Assembly: GCA_900546215.1 (NCBI GenBank)
Contig: URCD01000061.1
Coordinates: 1 to 14,161, forward strand
Source of the DNA: an uncultured Eubacteriales bacterium
GTDB taxonomy: Bacteria > Bacillota > Clostridia > Lachnospirales > Anaerotignaceae
DNA length: 14,161 nucleotides
Reading direction: 5' to 3'
Position numbers and translations under genes: made by a program
Notes under the pieces: model-generated
What the model was told of the DNA's origin: nothing
The model's input: the letters and a program-made list of their open reading frames with translations, nothing else
Databases searched by the model: none
Shown here: positions 13,645-14,161 of the stretch, piece by piece
Layout: each line of letters begins with the position of its first letter
How positions within the stretch are numbered: the first letter of the stretch is position 1

Positions 13645-13858
13645 TATGATTCACCTCATCTCTGAAAACGTTGATATCAATACCTAAATAAAAAATAAGT
13701 CTAAGCATCAGATCAGCACTGGGCATATGTGAGTCATTTTCAATATATTGATACCATCGTACGGAAATAGAAACGGCGTCGGCTACCGCTTGCTGGGTAA
13801 GGCCCAGACGAGTTCTGGCAAGATAAACCTCGTGTGAAAACTTGGTTGCTAGTGACAT
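13622..13858 (-). CDS. XRE-family helix-turn-helix transcriptional regulator
   Basis: The 78-residue product is essentially one Cro/CI-type DNA-binding domain: LARTRLGLTQQAVADAVSIS (13-32) gives helices 1-3 and VRWYQYIENDSHMPSADLML the recognition helix end and next helices, closing with LRLIFYLGIDINVF. There is no added sensor or oligomerisation domain, so it is a minimal member, probably acting as a dimer. The start at 13858 is fixed by a perfect AGGAGGT on the minus strand 7 nt upstream. The following gene overlaps its 3' end. XRE proteins of this size often repress their own promoter; an imperfect AT-rich palindrome at 13892-13907 could be such an operator, but this is weak. Target genes are unknown. 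Confidence 0.9.
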   Translation of the reverse strand: MSLATKFSHEVYLARTRLGLTQQAVADAVSISVRWYQYIENDSHMPSADLMLRLIFYLGIDINVFRDEVNHIVSVSSN

Positions 13859-14150
13859 AGATAATACCTCCTTTATAAGGAAGAATATACCAATAAATTA
13901 ACTTATTTAATACGAATAGCAGGTGCATTTTGTGAAAAATAACGAATATATTTGTTTAATTATGTAGTTTAATGAATATACGAAACAAAGGAATAAACCA
14001 GACAATTTTATTTTTGGCTTTACATTATTTGATACTTGTTCTATTATATTTTAAAGATTGTTGGTTTAACTATATATAATAGACAAAATACACAAAATAT
14101 TATAAATTTGATTTACTAAAAGAAAGTGTTAATGATAGTCGGAGTGAAAA
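13859..14150. other. AT-rich divergent intergenic region
   Basis: About 290 nt without a gene separate the minus-strand XRE gene from a probable plus-strand gene at 14151. It holds the XRE ribosome binding site, an imperfect palindrome AATAAATTAACTTATT (13892-13907, arms 7 of 8), a weak minus-strand promoter candidate (TTGTTT and CATAAT, spacer 18, between 13959 and 13988) and a better plus-strand promoter at 14019-14047. The DNA is so AT-rich that short palindromes occur easily. No RNA gene or longer repeat was seen. Confidence 0.6.
14019..14047 (+). promoter_or_regulatory. Probable sigma-A promoter for the gene beginning at 14151
   Basis: TTTACA (14019-14024) and TATTAT (14042-14047) each differ from consensus at one position and are exactly 17 nt apart. 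Transcription would begin near 14054, giving a leader of about 97 nt. Confidence 0.55.
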
Positions 14151-14161
14151 ATGTCGTTAAG
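14151..14161 (+). CDS. Possible start of a gene cut by the window edge
   Basis: An ATG at 14151 is preceded at 4 nt by GGAGTG (14141-14146), a fair ribosome binding site, and lies downstream of a plausible promoter. Only the first residues (Met-Ser-Leu) are visible, so nothing can be said of its product. Confidence 0.35.

Noticed and set aside
14058..14080. TTGTTG followed by TATAAT near the right edge
   Set aside because: The spacer is only 11 nt, too short for a sigma-A promoter; the pair at 14019-14047 fits much better.

Overview
The window reads as a low-GC chromosomal segment of an anaerobic Clostridia-type Firmicute. Support comes from the order rho, rpmE, DUF1385, prmC, prfA, from strong AGGAGG-type ribosome binding sites, from AGA-rich arginine usage, from the zinc (four-Cys) form of L31, from a ferredoxin-linked 2-oxoacid oxidoreductase, and from a small DUF6514-like protein behind an XRE regulator. 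I cannot name a genus from sequence alone. No mobile element, integrase, CRISPR array or phage gene was seen; this is core chromosome with a few poorly characterised genes set into it.

Layout. 1-463: 3' end of gltX (glutamyl-tRNA synthetase) and its terminator. 494-3134: a clear sigma-A promoter driving a LysM membrane protein and rho, 11-14 nt apart. 3138-3487: rpmE (L31) as a single-gene unit with its own extended -10 promoter, structured leader and terminator. 3510-9904: a long same-strand run with no recognisable internal terminator: DUF1385 membrane protein, prmC, prfA, a small membrane protein, glycogen/maltodextrin phosphorylase, an unrecognised 138-residue protein, and tRNA-Arg(CCG), ending at a strong intrinsic terminator. 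9906-13357: a two-gene 2-oxoacid:ferredoxin oxidoreductase operon, gamma-delta fusion followed by alpha-beta fusion, with a terminator. 13417-13858, minus strand: an XRE repressor-like protein and an overlapping small DUF6514-like gene started by TTG. 13859-14161: AT-rich intergenic DNA with a promoter that probably serves a gene beginning at 14151.

How the genes fit together. prmC methylates the GGQ glutamine of the release factor encoded by prfA, and the two genes overlap. rho, L31, the release factor, GluRS and the tRNA form a translation/transcription housekeeping block. Glycogen phosphorylase releases glucose-1-phosphate for glycolysis, and the 2-oxoacid oxidoreductase could oxidise the resulting pyruvate (or another 2-oxoacid) to acyl-CoA and reduced ferredoxin; this metabolic link is inference.

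The most unusual signals are RNA-level. The 138-residue gene has a nested leader structure that covers its whole ribosome binding site, plus a perfect 10-bp inverted repeat inside its coding region. One arm of that repeat is also exactly complementary to the 8-nt bulge of the leader, so two mutually exclusive folds are possible. A second case is a pair of tandem hairpins at the DUF1385/prmC junction, the second of which covers the prmC ribosome binding site.
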